This document shows positions 1 to 7,109 of a DNA stretch of 21,458 nt, piece by piece. The translations under genes and the position numbers were made by a program. This DNA comes from CAVDRM01 sp963611355 (GTDB lineage: Bacteria > Bacillota > Clostridia > Christensenellales > Aristaeellaceae): positions 1 to 21,458 of the forward strand of contig CAVDRM010000035.1 in assembly GCA_963611355.1 (NCBI GenBank), in the 5' to 3' direction. The notes beneath the pieces are model-generated. The model searched no databases. It worked only from the letters and a program-made list of their open reading frames with translations, and was not told the DNA's origin. Position 1 is the stretch's first letter. Each line of letters begins with the position of its first letter.

Positions 1-180
1 AATACAAAGCAAGAACCTCTTCCAGTAGAGCAATGTCCAAACTGATGCTGGATTGCCTCCTTGAACCTGATCACCTTTTTCTGATCCTTGAAAATTGATT
101 TCCGTGGAAAAATTTTTGGGGCTGTCTAAAATAAACGCCTGCCTTTTTGCCATCGACGTGCGCATGCGCCGACGGCTTCG
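1..180. other. Left-edge region with no convincing gene; possible insertion-sequence end
   Basis: Bases 1-120 are visibly AT-richer than the neighbouring genes and hold no ORF with a start and a ribosome binding site. A short open frame on the minus strand (about 1-125) reads off the left edge without a recognisable start. The stretch around 117-136 (GGGGCTGTCTAAAATAAACG) resembles termini of some insertion sequences, but no partner repeat or transposase is visible inside the window, so this is only a suspicion. Bases 149-176 form a hairpin (listed separately). Confidence 0.25.
149..176 (-). terminator. Hairpin downstream of the lipoprotein gene, possible terminator
   Basis: Arms GCCATCG (149-155) and CGACGGC (170-176) pair with one G-U wobble and enclose the palindrome GCGCATGCGC (160-169). 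It lies just past the stop codon of the lipoprotein gene. It is not followed by a clean T-run on the minus strand, so intrinsic termination is only possible. Confidence 0.35.
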
Positions 181-1107
181 TTATGGTTGATTGGCCGGCT
201 CAGCTTTCAGTTCCCCATCCTGCGTTTTCAGCGTTGCCTGCCCTCCGCTGACGGTGAAATGGGAAACGAGGGTCTTGGCGTAGGTTTCGGCGAAGACCTC
301 GGCGCTGGCCGTTCCCTGCTCATAGACGGCGGGCAGGATGGTCGGCAGGGCAAGCGTCTGGGTAACGGCGGTAAATTCAAACAAATCGGCGGCATCGGCA
401 GAGGTCGCACCGACGCAAATCGTCCAAGTGTACGGCCCGTCCGTTTGGTTGGCCTCCAGGCTGAGCTGAGCATCGACAAAGTAAAATGCGCTGCCGGAGC
501 GGGCAAATTCCGTATGCGAAAAGCCGGTAATCTGAGCATTCAGGCGGGAGACGGTCTCGCTTTTTCCGCGCTGTCCGTCCGCTCGGACAAGGTAATAGGA
601 GGCATAGGAAAATTCGCCGCCGCCCGTGCCGGAGAGAACGTAGGACAGCGGGTCATGGTACACATTTTCCACCGTTTCCTCAACCGTTCCGTCGTCCAAT
701 TCGATGGTATATTCATCCACATTGTCGCCGTAAATCAGCGAGGAATACGGCTTTTCATACTCAAAATCCCCGCCGCTGGACAGGGAAATCTTATATTCGC
801 CGTCGGTCAATGTCAGCATTTCGGCGCTTAAAACCGCGTCCGCCATCGTCTGCGCCGCCTGTGCCGGAATCAGTGCGGTATACGCCTCCGGCAATGCCTC
901 CTGCGCGGCGGTCAGCAACGGCGTAATGTCGCTGACGGAGGCCAAAATACTGTCCGACAGCACCTGCTCAGCGTTTGAGCCGTCCGGCGCAAGGGTCTGT
1001 ACGGCGGGCTCCGCCGTCACTTCGGCAGTCTGCTGCGCGTTGTCGCCGCAGGCGCATAACAGAAGGGATAATACAGTCAAAAGCAGGAATAAATAAGTTT
1101 TTTTCAT
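181..1107 (-). CDS. Secreted lipoprotein of unknown function
   Basis: The 308-residue product starts with a lysine-containing n-region and a leucine-rich core ending in the lipobox LCAC, so Cys20 is the likely lipidated residue and the protein should sit on the outer face of the membrane. After it comes a Gln/Ala/Thr/Glu-rich tether (about 21-50) and then a soluble region with alternating strand-like segments, including repeated Ser/Gly/Tyr stretches around residues 105-190. I recognise no catalytic motif and assign no reaction. The ATG is preceded by AGAGGA at about 5 nt. It lies 73 bp downstream of metG on the same strand, with a strong hairpin in the gap and no clear promoter, so expression may depend on readthrough from metG. 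Confidence is high that it is a lipoprotein gene; the function is unknown. Confidence 0.85.
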   Translation of the reverse strand: MKKTYLFLLLTVLSLLLCACGDNAQQTAEVTAEPAVQTLAPDGSNAEQVLSDSILASVSDITPLLTAAQEALPEAYTALIPAQAAQTMADAVLSAEMLTLTDGEYKISLSSGGDFEYEKPYSSLIYGDNVDEYTIELDDGTVEETVENVYHDPLSYVLSGTGGGEFSYASYYLVRADGQRGKSETVSRLNAQITGFSHTEFARSGSAFYFVDAQLSLEANQTDGPYTWTICVGATSADAADLFEFTAVTQTLALPTILPAVYEQGTASAEVFAETYAKTLVSHFTVSGGQATLKTQDGELKAEPANQP

Positions 1108-1124
1108 AGCTTTCCTCTATCATG

Positions 1125-1169
1125 ATAAGCAGAAGCGGCGTGCTGCCCTGAAAACAGAGCGGCACGCCG
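1125..1169 (-). terminator. Long hairpin after metG, likely intrinsic terminator
   Basis: Arms 1136-1150 and 1155-1169 form a 15-position stem with a four-base loop, one C-A mismatch and one G-U wobble. The minus strand then reads CTTCTGCTT, a weak U-tract. It sits between metG and the lipoprotein gene, so it may be a partial terminator that lowers expression of the latter. Confidence 0.6.
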
Positions 1170-1180
1170 AAATCATACCA

Positions 1181-3172
1181 TCAACCGATTTCCGCGCCGT
1201 CCGGCATGGCATCCGGGTCGTCCACGGTCAGAAGGCGCAGAGCGCCTGTTTTTTCATCCAAGCCGGACAGCAGCATGCCCTCGGAAATCACGCCCATGAT
1301 TTTTCGCGGCGCAAGGTTGGCCAGCAGCACCAGCTTTTTGCCCACCAGCACGGATGGGTCCGGATAAGACTTGGCAATGCCGGACAGCACCGTCCGCTTT
1401 TCCTCGCCAAGGGACAGGCTGAAGCGCAGCAGCTTATCGCTCTTTTCGACCTTTTCACAGGCTTCCACCCGCGCCACGCGCAGCTTGACCTTTTCAAAAT
1501 CGTCAAAGCCGATGCAGCCCTCCGGCAGCTCCCGCTTCTTTTCGGGCTTCTTCTCCTGCTTTTTTTCCGGCTTCTTTTCGGCGGGCTTTTCCTCTTCGCT
1601 GTCGCCCGCCAGCTCCGACAAATCCTTCTTGATGTCAATACGCGGGAAGATGGCCTCGCCCTTGCGAACGAGCGTCCCCGCAGGCAAAAGACCAAAGGCG
1701 GTCAGCGATTCCCACGTCTTGAGCGCCTCATCCGTCACACCCAGCTGCGCAAAGATGCGCTCCGGCGTTTTCGGCATGAACGGCCCTATCAGCACGGAAA
1801 CAAAACGGACGCACTCCGCCAGCGTGTACAGCACCGTGCCGAGCCGAGGCTTATCCGCCTCATTTTTGCCCAGTACCCACGGCTGCGTCATGTCGATGTA
1901 CTTGTTGCATTCGCCGATAAGCCTCCAGATTTCCTGAAGCGCATTGGAGAACTGAAGAGAATCCATCTGCTTTTCGACCAATGCGGGAAGCCGGAGCGCG
2001 TGCTCCCTAAGCGGCAGGTCTGTCTCTGTCATCACGCCCATTTCCGGCATTGCACCGCCGAAATATTTTTCAATCATCGCCACCGTGCGGCTGACCAGAT
2101 TGCCCAAATCGTTCGCCAAATCCGCATTCAGGCGGGTGAGCAGAGCCTCGTTGGTATAGTTGCCGTCCGCGCCGAAGGGCATCTCGCGCATCAAATAATA
2201 GCGCAGCGCATCCGCGCCGTAGCGGGCGACAATCGGCTCGGCATACACGACATTGCCCTTGGACTTGCTCATCTTGTCGTTGCCGAACAGAAGCCAGCCG
2301 TGTGCGAACACCTGCTTGGGAAGCGGCAGACCCAGCGCATGGAGCATAATCGGCCAATAGATGGTGTGGAAGCGGACGATTTCCTTGCCGACCAGATGCA
2401 CATCCGCCGGCCAATATTTCTGAAACAGCTCGTCATGCTCCGTCGTATAGCCGAGGGCGGTGATGTAGTTGCTCAGCGCGTCAATCCAGACATAGACAAC
2501 GTGCTTGGGGTCAAAGTCCACAGGAACGCCCCACTTGAAGGATGTGCGGCTGACGCACAGGTCCTGAAGGCCGGGCTTTAAGAAATTGTTAATCATCTCG
2601 TTGGCGCGGGAAACGGGCTGGATGAAGTCGGGATGCTCCTTCAGATAGTCCATGAGCCAGTCCTGATACTTGCTCATACGGAAGAAGTAGCTTTCCTCGC
2701 GCACCAGCTCCGTCGGACGGCCGCAGTCAGGGCAGAGGTTGCCGTCCTTCAGCTGAGTCGCCGTCCAGAACGCCTCGCACTGGGCGCAGTACTGCCCCTC
2801 ATATTCGCTCTTATAGATGTCGCCCTGCTCGTAGAAACGCCGGAAAATCTTTTGCACGGCCTTTTCATGGCGTTCGTCGGTCGTGCGGATAAAGTCGCTG
2901 TATTCGACCTCCATCAGCGCCCAGAGCCGCTTGGTGGCGTCAACGATCTCGTCCACATACGCCTTGGGCGAAATACCCTTTTCTTCCGCCTTGCGCTCAA
3001 TCTTCTGCCCGTGCTCGTCCGTGCCGGTCAGGAAATAGGTGTCGTAGCCGGTCAGCTTCTTAAACCGCGTCATCGTATCCGCAGCAACGGTGGTGTAGGT
3101 ATGCCCGATGTGCATATTGCCGCTTGGATAGTAAATGGGCGTGGTGATGTAAAATGTCTTCTTGTCCGCCAT
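1181..3172 (-). CDS. metG: Methionyl-tRNA synthetase with C-terminal tRNA-binding domain
   Basis: This class I aminoacyl-tRNA synthetase charges tRNA-Met with methionine in the cytoplasm. The 663-residue product shows the HIGH motif (residues 21-24), the KMSKS loop (300-304), and a zinc knuckle with two CxxC pairs (C129/C132 and C147/C150) in the connective-peptide region. An anticodon-binding helical domain follows, then a Lys/Glu/Pro-rich linker (about 520-550) and a C-terminal EMAP/Trbp111-type tRNA-binding domain, which dimerises many bacterial MetG enzymes. The reading frame is open to 3289, but I chose the ATG at 3172. It has GGAGG at 3182-3186, nine bases upstream, gives the usual N-terminus running into TPIYYPSG, and lies downstream of a consensus promoter at 3227-3255. 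No T-box leader is visible: the predicted 5' UTR is only about 48 nt, with a small AGGGC/GCCCT hairpin at 3192-3204. Confidence 0.98.
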   Translation of the reverse strand: MADKKTFYITTPIYYPSGNMHIGHTYTTVAADTMTRFKKLTGYDTYFLTGTDEHGQKIERKAEEKGISPKAYVDEIVDATKRLWALMEVEYSDFIRTTDERHEKAVQKIFRRFYEQGDIYKSEYEGQYCAQCEAFWTATQLKDGNLCPDCGRPTELVREESYFFRMSKYQDWLMDYLKEHPDFIQPVSRANEMINNFLKPGLQDLCVSRTSFKWGVPVDFDPKHVVYVWIDALSNYITALGYTTEHDELFQKYWPADVHLVGKEIVRFHTIYWPIMLHALGLPLPKQVFAHGWLLFGNDKMSKSKGNVVYAEPIVARYGADALRYYLMREMPFGADGNYTNEALLTRLNADLANDLGNLVSRTVAMIEKYFGGAMPEMGVMTETDLPLREHALRLPALVEKQMDSLQFSNALQEIWRLIGECNKYIDMTQPWVLGKNEADKPRLGTVLYTLAECVRFVSVLIGPFMPKTPERIFAQLGVTDEALKTWESLTAFGLLPAGTLVRKGEAIFPRIDIKKDLSELAGDSEEEKPAEKKPEKKQEKKPEKKRELPEGCIGFDDFEKVKLRVARVEACEKVEKSDKLLRFSLSLGEEKRTVLSGIAKSYPDPSVLVGKKLVLLANLAPRKIMGVISEGMLLSGLDEKTGALRLLTVDDPDAMPDGAEIG

Positions 3173-3226
3173 AAAAAACCGCCTCCGCAAAAGGGCGCCG
3201 CCCTCAGAATCGAAATTTTCCAATAT

Positions 3227-3255
3227 ATTGTATGTGTTTAGGGAAAAAAAGTCAA
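3227..3255 (-). promoter_or_regulatory. Sigma-A promoter of metG
   Basis: On the minus strand, TTGACT (3255-3250) and TACAAT (3232-3227) are separated by exactly 17 bp. The predicted start site near 3220 gives a roughly 48-nt leader to the metG ATG. Confidence 0.8.
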
Positions 3256-3349
3256 GGCGCGGAACAAATGCCCGCAAATTTCCGCGCAAGTTCCGGCGGC
3301 AGCAGAATGGACTTCTGTATCGCTTTTTTCTCTTTGTTTAAAAAGAGCA

Positions 3350-4687
3350 TTACATATAATGGTACTTCTTCCGCTTTGCAAACAGGAAGACGGTCGAAAT
3401 AATGACCGCGAAAATTTCCGCCGCAGTGATGGCGTACCAAATGCCGTCCACGCCGAACACGAGGGGGAGAAGCATAACGGACGATGTCTGGAACAGGAGC
3501 GTCCGCAGGAAGGAAATGGCAGCGGAAACAGCGCCGTTGTTCAGCGCGGTGAAGAACGAGGAAGCATAGATATTAAAGCCCGCAAACAGGAAGGCAAAGG
3601 AGAACAGCCGGAAGGCATGACAGGTCAGTTTGTACAGATTTTCGTCATAGCCGACAAAGAGCCTGGCCAGGGGGGAAGCCAGCAGATACGCCGATGCGGA
3701 CAGTACGACGCCTGCCCCGCACATCAGCCGGACGCTCATTTTGAGCATATTTTTCAGCTCGCCATGGTTTTGCGCGCCGTAATGATAGCCAACGATGGGC
3801 GCACAGCCGATGGAATAGCCGATATAAATCGCCACGAAGATAAACTGCACATACATCAGCACGCCGTAGGCCGAAACGCCGTCCTCCCCGATATATTTGA
3901 GGAGCTGAAAGTTATAGAGCATGCTCACGATGGAGGAAGAGATATTGCTCATCAGCTCGGACGAGCCGTTGCCGCAGGCCTGAAGGATGGGGCGCGCCTC
4001 CAGCGTGGTGCGCGTGAGGCGAAGCAGGCTCGTGTTCGGGCGCATAAAATAAATCAGCGGAAAAAGACCGCCCACGCACTGGCTGATGCCCGTAGCTACG
4101 GCAGCGCCGGCCACGCCCCAATGGAATACGGCGACAAAGAGCGCATCCAGCACCATGTTCGTCACACCCGCCGCGATGGTGGCAATCAGCCCCAGCTTCG
4201 GTTTTTCGGCGGCAATCAAAAAGCTCTGGAACACATTTTGCAGCATGAACGCGGTCGTAAAGCCGATGACGATGCGGCCGTAGGTCATGCAGTCCGGAAG
4301 CATCTCAGGCGTCGCCTGCAAAAATAGGGCGACAGGCTCCATGAAGACAATGCCGAAAACCGTCAGCACAACGCCTAAGAGCAGGGTGAACAGAATCATC
4401 ATGGAGAAATAACGGTTGGCCTTTGCCCTGTCACCCTCTCCAAGCACCTTGGCCACCAGCGCCGTTCCGCCCGTGCCGACCATGAAGCCGAGGCCGCCCA
4501 GCACCATGATAAAGGGCATGACCAAATTAATGGCGGCAAAGGAGGTCTTGCCCGCGTAATTCGAAACGAACAGGCCGTCCACCACGCCGTACATGGAGGT
4601 GAACACCATCATCATGATGGACGGCAGGACAAAGCGAAGAAGCTTGCGATAATTAAAATGGTCGGAAAGCTGAATTTGCGTTTTCAT
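3350..4687 (-). CDS. MATE family multidrug/cation antiporter (first copy)
   Basis: The 445-residue integral membrane protein has about twelve hydrophobic segments arranged as two MatE halves (roughly 15-215 and 235-435). Its N-terminal region LPSIMMMVFTSMYGVVDGLF and the following Gly-rich segment (GGLGFMVGTGG) are typical of clostridial MATE exporters, which use Na+ or H+ gradients to expel drugs or metabolites. The substrate cannot be read from sequence. The gene lies 45 bp downstream of the marR-like gene on the same strand and no separate promoter is visible, so the two are probably one operon. The only Shine-Dalgarno-like sequence (AAGGAGA, 4718-4724) is 30 nt from the ATG, with a perfect 7-bp hairpin between them, and no in-frame ATG, GTG or TTG lies closer to it. 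The protein ends in a basic cytosolic tail (AKRKKYHYM). Confidence 0.93.
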   Translation of the reverse strand: MKTQIQLSDHFNYRKLLRFVLPSIMMMVFTSMYGVVDGLFVSNYAGKTSFAAINLVMPFIMVLGGLGFMVGTGGTALVAKVLGEGDRAKANRYFSMMILFTLLLGVVLTVFGIVFMEPVALFLQATPEMLPDCMTYGRIVIGFTTAFMLQNVFQSFLIAAEKPKLGLIATIAAGVTNMVLDALFVAVFHWGVAGAAVATGISQCVGGLFPLIYFMRPNTSLLRLTRTTLEARPILQACGNGSSELMSNISSSIVSMLYNFQLLKYIGEDGVSAYGVLMYVQFIFVAIYIGYSIGCAPIVGYHYGAQNHGELKNMLKMSVRLMCGAGVVLSASAYLLASPLARLFVGYDENLYKLTCHAFRLFSFAFLFAGFNIYASSFFTALNNGAVSAAISFLRTLLFQTSSVMLLPLVFGVDGIWYAITAAEIFAVIISTVFLFAKRKKYHYM

Positions 4688-4696
4688 ACATTTTGT

Positions 4697-4724
4697 CTGT
4701 GCCTGCTTGCGGCACAGTCTCCTT
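4697..4724 (-). promoter_or_regulatory. Structured Shine-Dalgarno spacer hairpin before the first MATE gene
   Basis: Reading the minus strand, AAGGAGA (4724-4718) is followed directly by CTGTGCC, a 7-base loop and GGCACAG (arms 4711-4717 and 4697-4703), then nine bases and the ATG at 4687. Folding would bring the Shine-Dalgarno to a normal effective distance. The same inverted repeat could instead be a regulator binding site. Confidence 0.6.
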
Positions 4725-4732
4725 GATTAAAC

Positions 4733-5182
4733 TTACAAAACTGATAGTTTTTCAAACTGTGTCTTTAATAAACGGCAGTATTGCCGGGTCAGGCGGATGA
4801 GCTGCTTGCTGTCCTCCTCGGACATCTGCCGGAGTGCCTCCGTTTCGGCGTTGATGATGCGGTCAACGGTCTGTCCCGCAAGCCGAACGCCCTTTTCCGT
4901 CAGGCTGATTTTCTTGCTCCGCTGGTCGTCCCCGGCGCTGAACGCGATGCACTGCTCCCGTTCCAGCTTTTTGAGCGCGGAATTGACCGTCTGCTTCGGC
5001 TCATACAGAAAATCGCATATCTCCGTCTGGGTGAAGCTCCGCTGCTCGATACGCAGGGTGTACAAAATCCAAAAAGTGCATTCCGGCAGGGTGAAGCACT
5101 TGGCGACATTGCGGTAAATCTCGTCAAGCTGCTTTGTGCTGTTGTTGTACTCCACCAGAACGCGGTCGATTTGCCCGTCCAT
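4733..5182 (-). CDS. MarR family winged-helix transcriptional regulator
   Basis: The 149-residue cytoplasmic protein has the MarR layout: N-terminal dimerisation helix (about 5-35), a winged helix-turn-helix (about 48-100) with recognition helix EPKQTVNSALKKLER (61-75) and wing DDQRSKKISLTEKG (85-98), and long C-terminal dimerisation helices (100-145). MarR proteins usually repress adjacent efflux genes and release DNA on ligand binding; two cysteines (C30, C35) could be redox-sensitive, but that is inference. It is upstream of one MATE gene and divergent from a second, which makes both obvious targets. The ATG has a strong AAGGAGGAGG ribosome binding site. Its own promoter carries two GTCC-N6-GGAC palindromes, which suggests autoregulation. 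Confidence 0.93.
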   Translation of the reverse strand: MDGQIDRVLVEYNNSTKQLDEIYRNVAKCFTLPECTFWILYTLRIEQRSFTQTEICDFLYEPKQTVNSALKKLEREQCIAFSAGDDQRSKKISLTEKGVRLAGQTVDRIINAETEALRQMSEEDSKQLIRLTRQYCRLLKTQFEKLSVL

Positions 5183-5198
5183 AGCCTCCTCCTTTTCT

Positions 5199-5240
5199 GT
5201 CCGAAAGCGGACGAAATGAGATTATAGTCCGATTTGGGAC
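5199..5240 (-). promoter_or_regulatory. Two GTCC-N6-GGAC palindromes, candidate MarR operators
   Basis: The identical half-site pair GTCC-N6-GGAC occurs at 5227-5240, inside the -35/-10 spacer of the marR promoter, and at 5199-5212, just after the predicted start site. The centres are 28 bp apart. Placement and spacing fit two repressor dimers blocking the promoter. The assignment to this MarR protein is inferred. Confidence 0.6.
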
Positions 5241-5249
5241 AAAAGTCAA
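5221..5249 (-). promoter_or_regulatory. Sigma-A promoter of the marR-MATE operon
   Basis: TTGACT (5249-5244) and TATAAT (5226-5221) on the minus strand have a 17-bp spacer. The predicted start lies near 5214. Confidence 0.85.
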
Positions 5250-5306
5250 GCGCTTTTTGTACAGGAAGAGACGGCGCCAAGCTCTGCTCTTCACGCTGAA
5301 AAGTTC

Positions 5307-5335
5307 TTGTTTTTTCGCCCGTTTAGGCATATAAT
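5307..5335 (+). promoter_or_regulatory. Sigma-A promoter of the second MATE gene
   Basis: TTGTTT (5307-5312) and TATAAT (5330-5335) are 17 bp apart on the plus strand, giving a start near 5342 and a short leader to the ATG at 5369. No GTCC-N6-GGAC palindrome was seen here, so shared control by the MarR protein is not shown. Confidence 0.7.
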
Positions 5336-5368
5336 ACATAGGTAAAATTCACATATGAGGTGCGGGGT

Positions 5369-6769
5369 ATGCGCAAAATCGTTCAGACGACGGAGGAAAA
5401 ATATCAAACCATGACGGAAACGCCCGTAAAACGGCTGATTATCCGGCTGGCCATCCCGACCATCATTTCCATGATGATTACCTCCATTTACAACACGGCG
5501 GACACTTTTTTTGTCGGCCAGCTTGAAAATGTCAGCGCAACGGCGGCGGTCGGCGTCGGCTATCCGCTGATGGCGGTCATTCAGGCGTTCGGCTTCCTGT
5601 TCGGGCAGGGCAGCGGCAACTTCATCTCCCGCGCTTTGGGACGGCAGGAGACGGAAGAGGCCGAGCGCATGGCGGCGACCGGCTTTGTCTCCGCTTTTTT
5701 GGCAGGCCTTGTCATCATGGCGCTTGGACTGATTTTTTTGAGGCCGCTCGTGCGCATTTTAGGTGCGACAGACACCAGCGAGGTATTTTCCATTGACTAT
5801 GTGCGCTGGATTTTAATCGGTACGCCGTGGATGGCGGCCTCACTTGTGCTGAACAACCAGCTTCGCTTTCAGGGCAACGCCCTCTTCGGCATGGTCGGCA
5901 TTACCGCCGGCGGCCTGCTGAACATCGCCTTGGATCCGCTGTTCATCTTTGTCCTTGATATGGGCGTGGCCGGCGCTGCGCTGGCGACCATTCTGAGCCA
6001 GTTCTTCTCCTTCGTCCTGCTGTTCATCGGGACGAGGCGCTCAGACAATATGAACATTCACATCCGCAATTTCACCCCCAACCGATACTTTTTAAGCGAA
6101 ATGTTCAAAGGCGGTCTGCCGTCCCTGTTCCGTCAGGGCATCAGCAGCGTGGCGACGGCCTGTCTCAACCTGGCCGCCGGCGTATACGGTGATGCGGCGG
6201 TGGCCGCCATGAGCATTGTTTCCCGCGTGATGATGATTGCCAGCTCCGCCGTCATCGGCTTCGGGCAGGGCTTCCAGCCCGTGTGCGGCTTTAACTACGG
6301 CGCGAAAAAGTATCATCGCGTGCGCGAGGGCTTTTTCTTCTGCATCAAATACGGCATGATTTTCCTGGCGGCCTGTTCCGTGCTGATGGCGGTGTTTGCG
6401 CCGCAGATCATAGCGCGTGTCCAGCGGGGCGATGATGTGGTGGCGGACATCGGCGCGATGGCGCTCTGCCTGCAGTGCATCACGCTGCCGCTGACGGGGT
6501 ACATCACCATAGCCAACATGATGATGCAGACGACCGCGCAGACCTTCCGCGCCTCCGTCGTGGCGCTGGCGCGGCAGGGGCTGTTCTTCCTGCCGCTTAT
6601 CGTGGTGCTGCCGAAGCTCTTCGGGCTGGTCGGCATTCAGTTGGCTCAGCCAATCGCCGATGCGATCACCTTTGTGATGACCGTATTTTTGACCCAAGGA
6701 CTACTCAAAACATTAAAAGACGGAGAAGCTGCCGAGGGCTGTCAATCAAGAACAAAGAGCGGAGCGTGA
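5369..6769 (+). CDS. MATE family multidrug/cation antiporter (second copy, MepA-like)
   Basis: The 466-residue membrane protein has two MatE halves with about twelve transmembrane segments. Its first helix carries LAIPTIISMMITSIYNTADT followed by FFVG, the form usual in MepA-type MATE exporters of Firmicutes. It is only distantly similar to the first MATE protein, so the pair is not a recent duplication. A GTG at 5360 is in frame, but I chose the ATG at 5369: AGGTG at 5358-5362 lies six bases before it and overlaps the GTG. It is divergent from marR with a 186-bp shared intergenic region holding both promoters. No terminator lies directly after the TGA; the 6785-6943 element and the hairpin at 7060-7090 follow. 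Confidence 0.93.
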   Translation: MRKIVQTTEEKYQTMTETPVKRLIIRLAIPTIISMMITSIYNTADTFFVGQLENVSATAAVGVGYPLMAVIQAFGFLFGQGSGNFISRALGRQETEEAERMAATGFVSAFLAGLVIMALGLIFLRPLVRILGATDTSEVFSIDYVRWILIGTPWMAASLVLNNQLRFQGNALFGMVGITAGGLLNIALDPLFIFVLDMGVAGAALATILSQFFSFVLLFIGTRRSDNMNIHIRNFTPNRYFLSEMFKGGLPSLFRQGISSVATACLNLAAGVYGDAAVAAMSIVSRVMMIASSAVIGFGQGFQPVCGFNYGAKKYHRVREGFFFCIKYGMIFLAACSVLMAVFAPQIIARVQRGDDVVADIGAMALCLQCITLPLTGYITIANMMMQTTAQTFRASVVALARQGLFFLPLIVVLPKLFGLVGIQLAQPIADAITFVMTVFLTQGLLKTLKDGEAAEGCQSRTKSGA

Positions 6770-6784
6770 AGGAGGCAGATTTTA

Positions 6785-6943
6785 GGCATCACCGCACAAT
6801 TCGGCGACTCGCAAAAATGTGCCTTTTGCGCCATCTACTTCTTGCAAAAATCTCGATTTACATCCAGTAAACCATCGATTTTTGCAATCGTATCTGACAC
6901 AAAATTCACGATTTATCGTGCCCCTCATTTGTGCGGTGCTGCC
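6785..6943. mobile_element. 159-bp MITE-like / dispersed palindromic element
   Basis: The 15-bp ends GGCATCACCGCACAA (6785-6799) and TTGTGCGGTGCTGCC (6929-6943) are inverted repeats with one mismatch. Both are flanked by TTTA (6781-6784 and 6944-6947), like a 4-bp target duplication. Inside lie three further hairpins: 6810-6830 (CGCAAAA/TTTTGCG), 6842-6887 (11-bp arms TTGCAAAAATC/GATTTTTGCAA with an inner TTTAC/GTAAA) and 6907-6920 (CACGAT/ATCGTG). The whole can fold into a closed stem with three arms. It has no credible ORF and is AT-richer than its surroundings. A non-autonomous mobile repeat is the best explanation; a structured RNA is the alternative. Confidence 0.6.
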
Positions 6944-6947
6944 TTTA

Positions 6948-7029
6948 CTTTTTTACGCTTCAGCCTTCCGGTTTTGCGCTGCCGGCAGTTTCTTTCTGAT
7001 GTCAAAGCCGTCGATTTTTCCACCCGTGA
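6948..7029. other. Intergenic stretch with no feature recognised
   Basis: Between the palindromic element and the azlC promoter I see no supported gene or regulatory site. A short palindrome CTGCCGGCAG is present. Short open frames crossing this stretch lack ribosome binding sites. Confidence 0.5.
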
Positions 7030-7058
7030 TTGACAGCGCGTCCGGCAAGGCATAAAAT
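7030..7058 (+). promoter_or_regulatory. Sigma-A promoter of azlCD
   Basis: A perfect -35 TTGACA (7030-7035) is 17 bp from TAAAAT (7053-7058). The predicted start near 7065 falls inside the left arm of the 7060-7086 hairpin. Confidence 0.75.
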
Positions 7059-7059
7059 C

Positions 7060-7090
7060 ATCCCGTGAGCCTATCGCTCACGGGATTTTT
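7060..7090 (+). terminator. 11-bp hairpin plus T-run at the azlC start site
   Basis: ATCCCGTGAGC (7060-7070), loop CTATC and GCTCACGGGAT (7076-7086) form a perfect 11-bp stem followed by TTTT. For RNA coming from the upstream MATE gene it is a good intrinsic terminator. It also spans the predicted azlC start site, so it may double as an operator or a 5'-terminal mRNA stem. Confidence 0.65.
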
Positions 7091-7109
7091 GCATAAAGGA
7101 GTGTTCGCA

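Noticed and set aside
3173..3220. T-box or other riboswitch in the metG leader
   Set aside because: The leader from the consensus promoter is only about 48 nt, too short for a T-box or SAM riboswitch, with only a small hairpin.
6819..7055. Short plus-strand open frames across the palindromic element and the region before azlC
   Set aside because: They run through inverted repeats and the azlC promoter, have no ribosome binding site and show no recognisable protein features.
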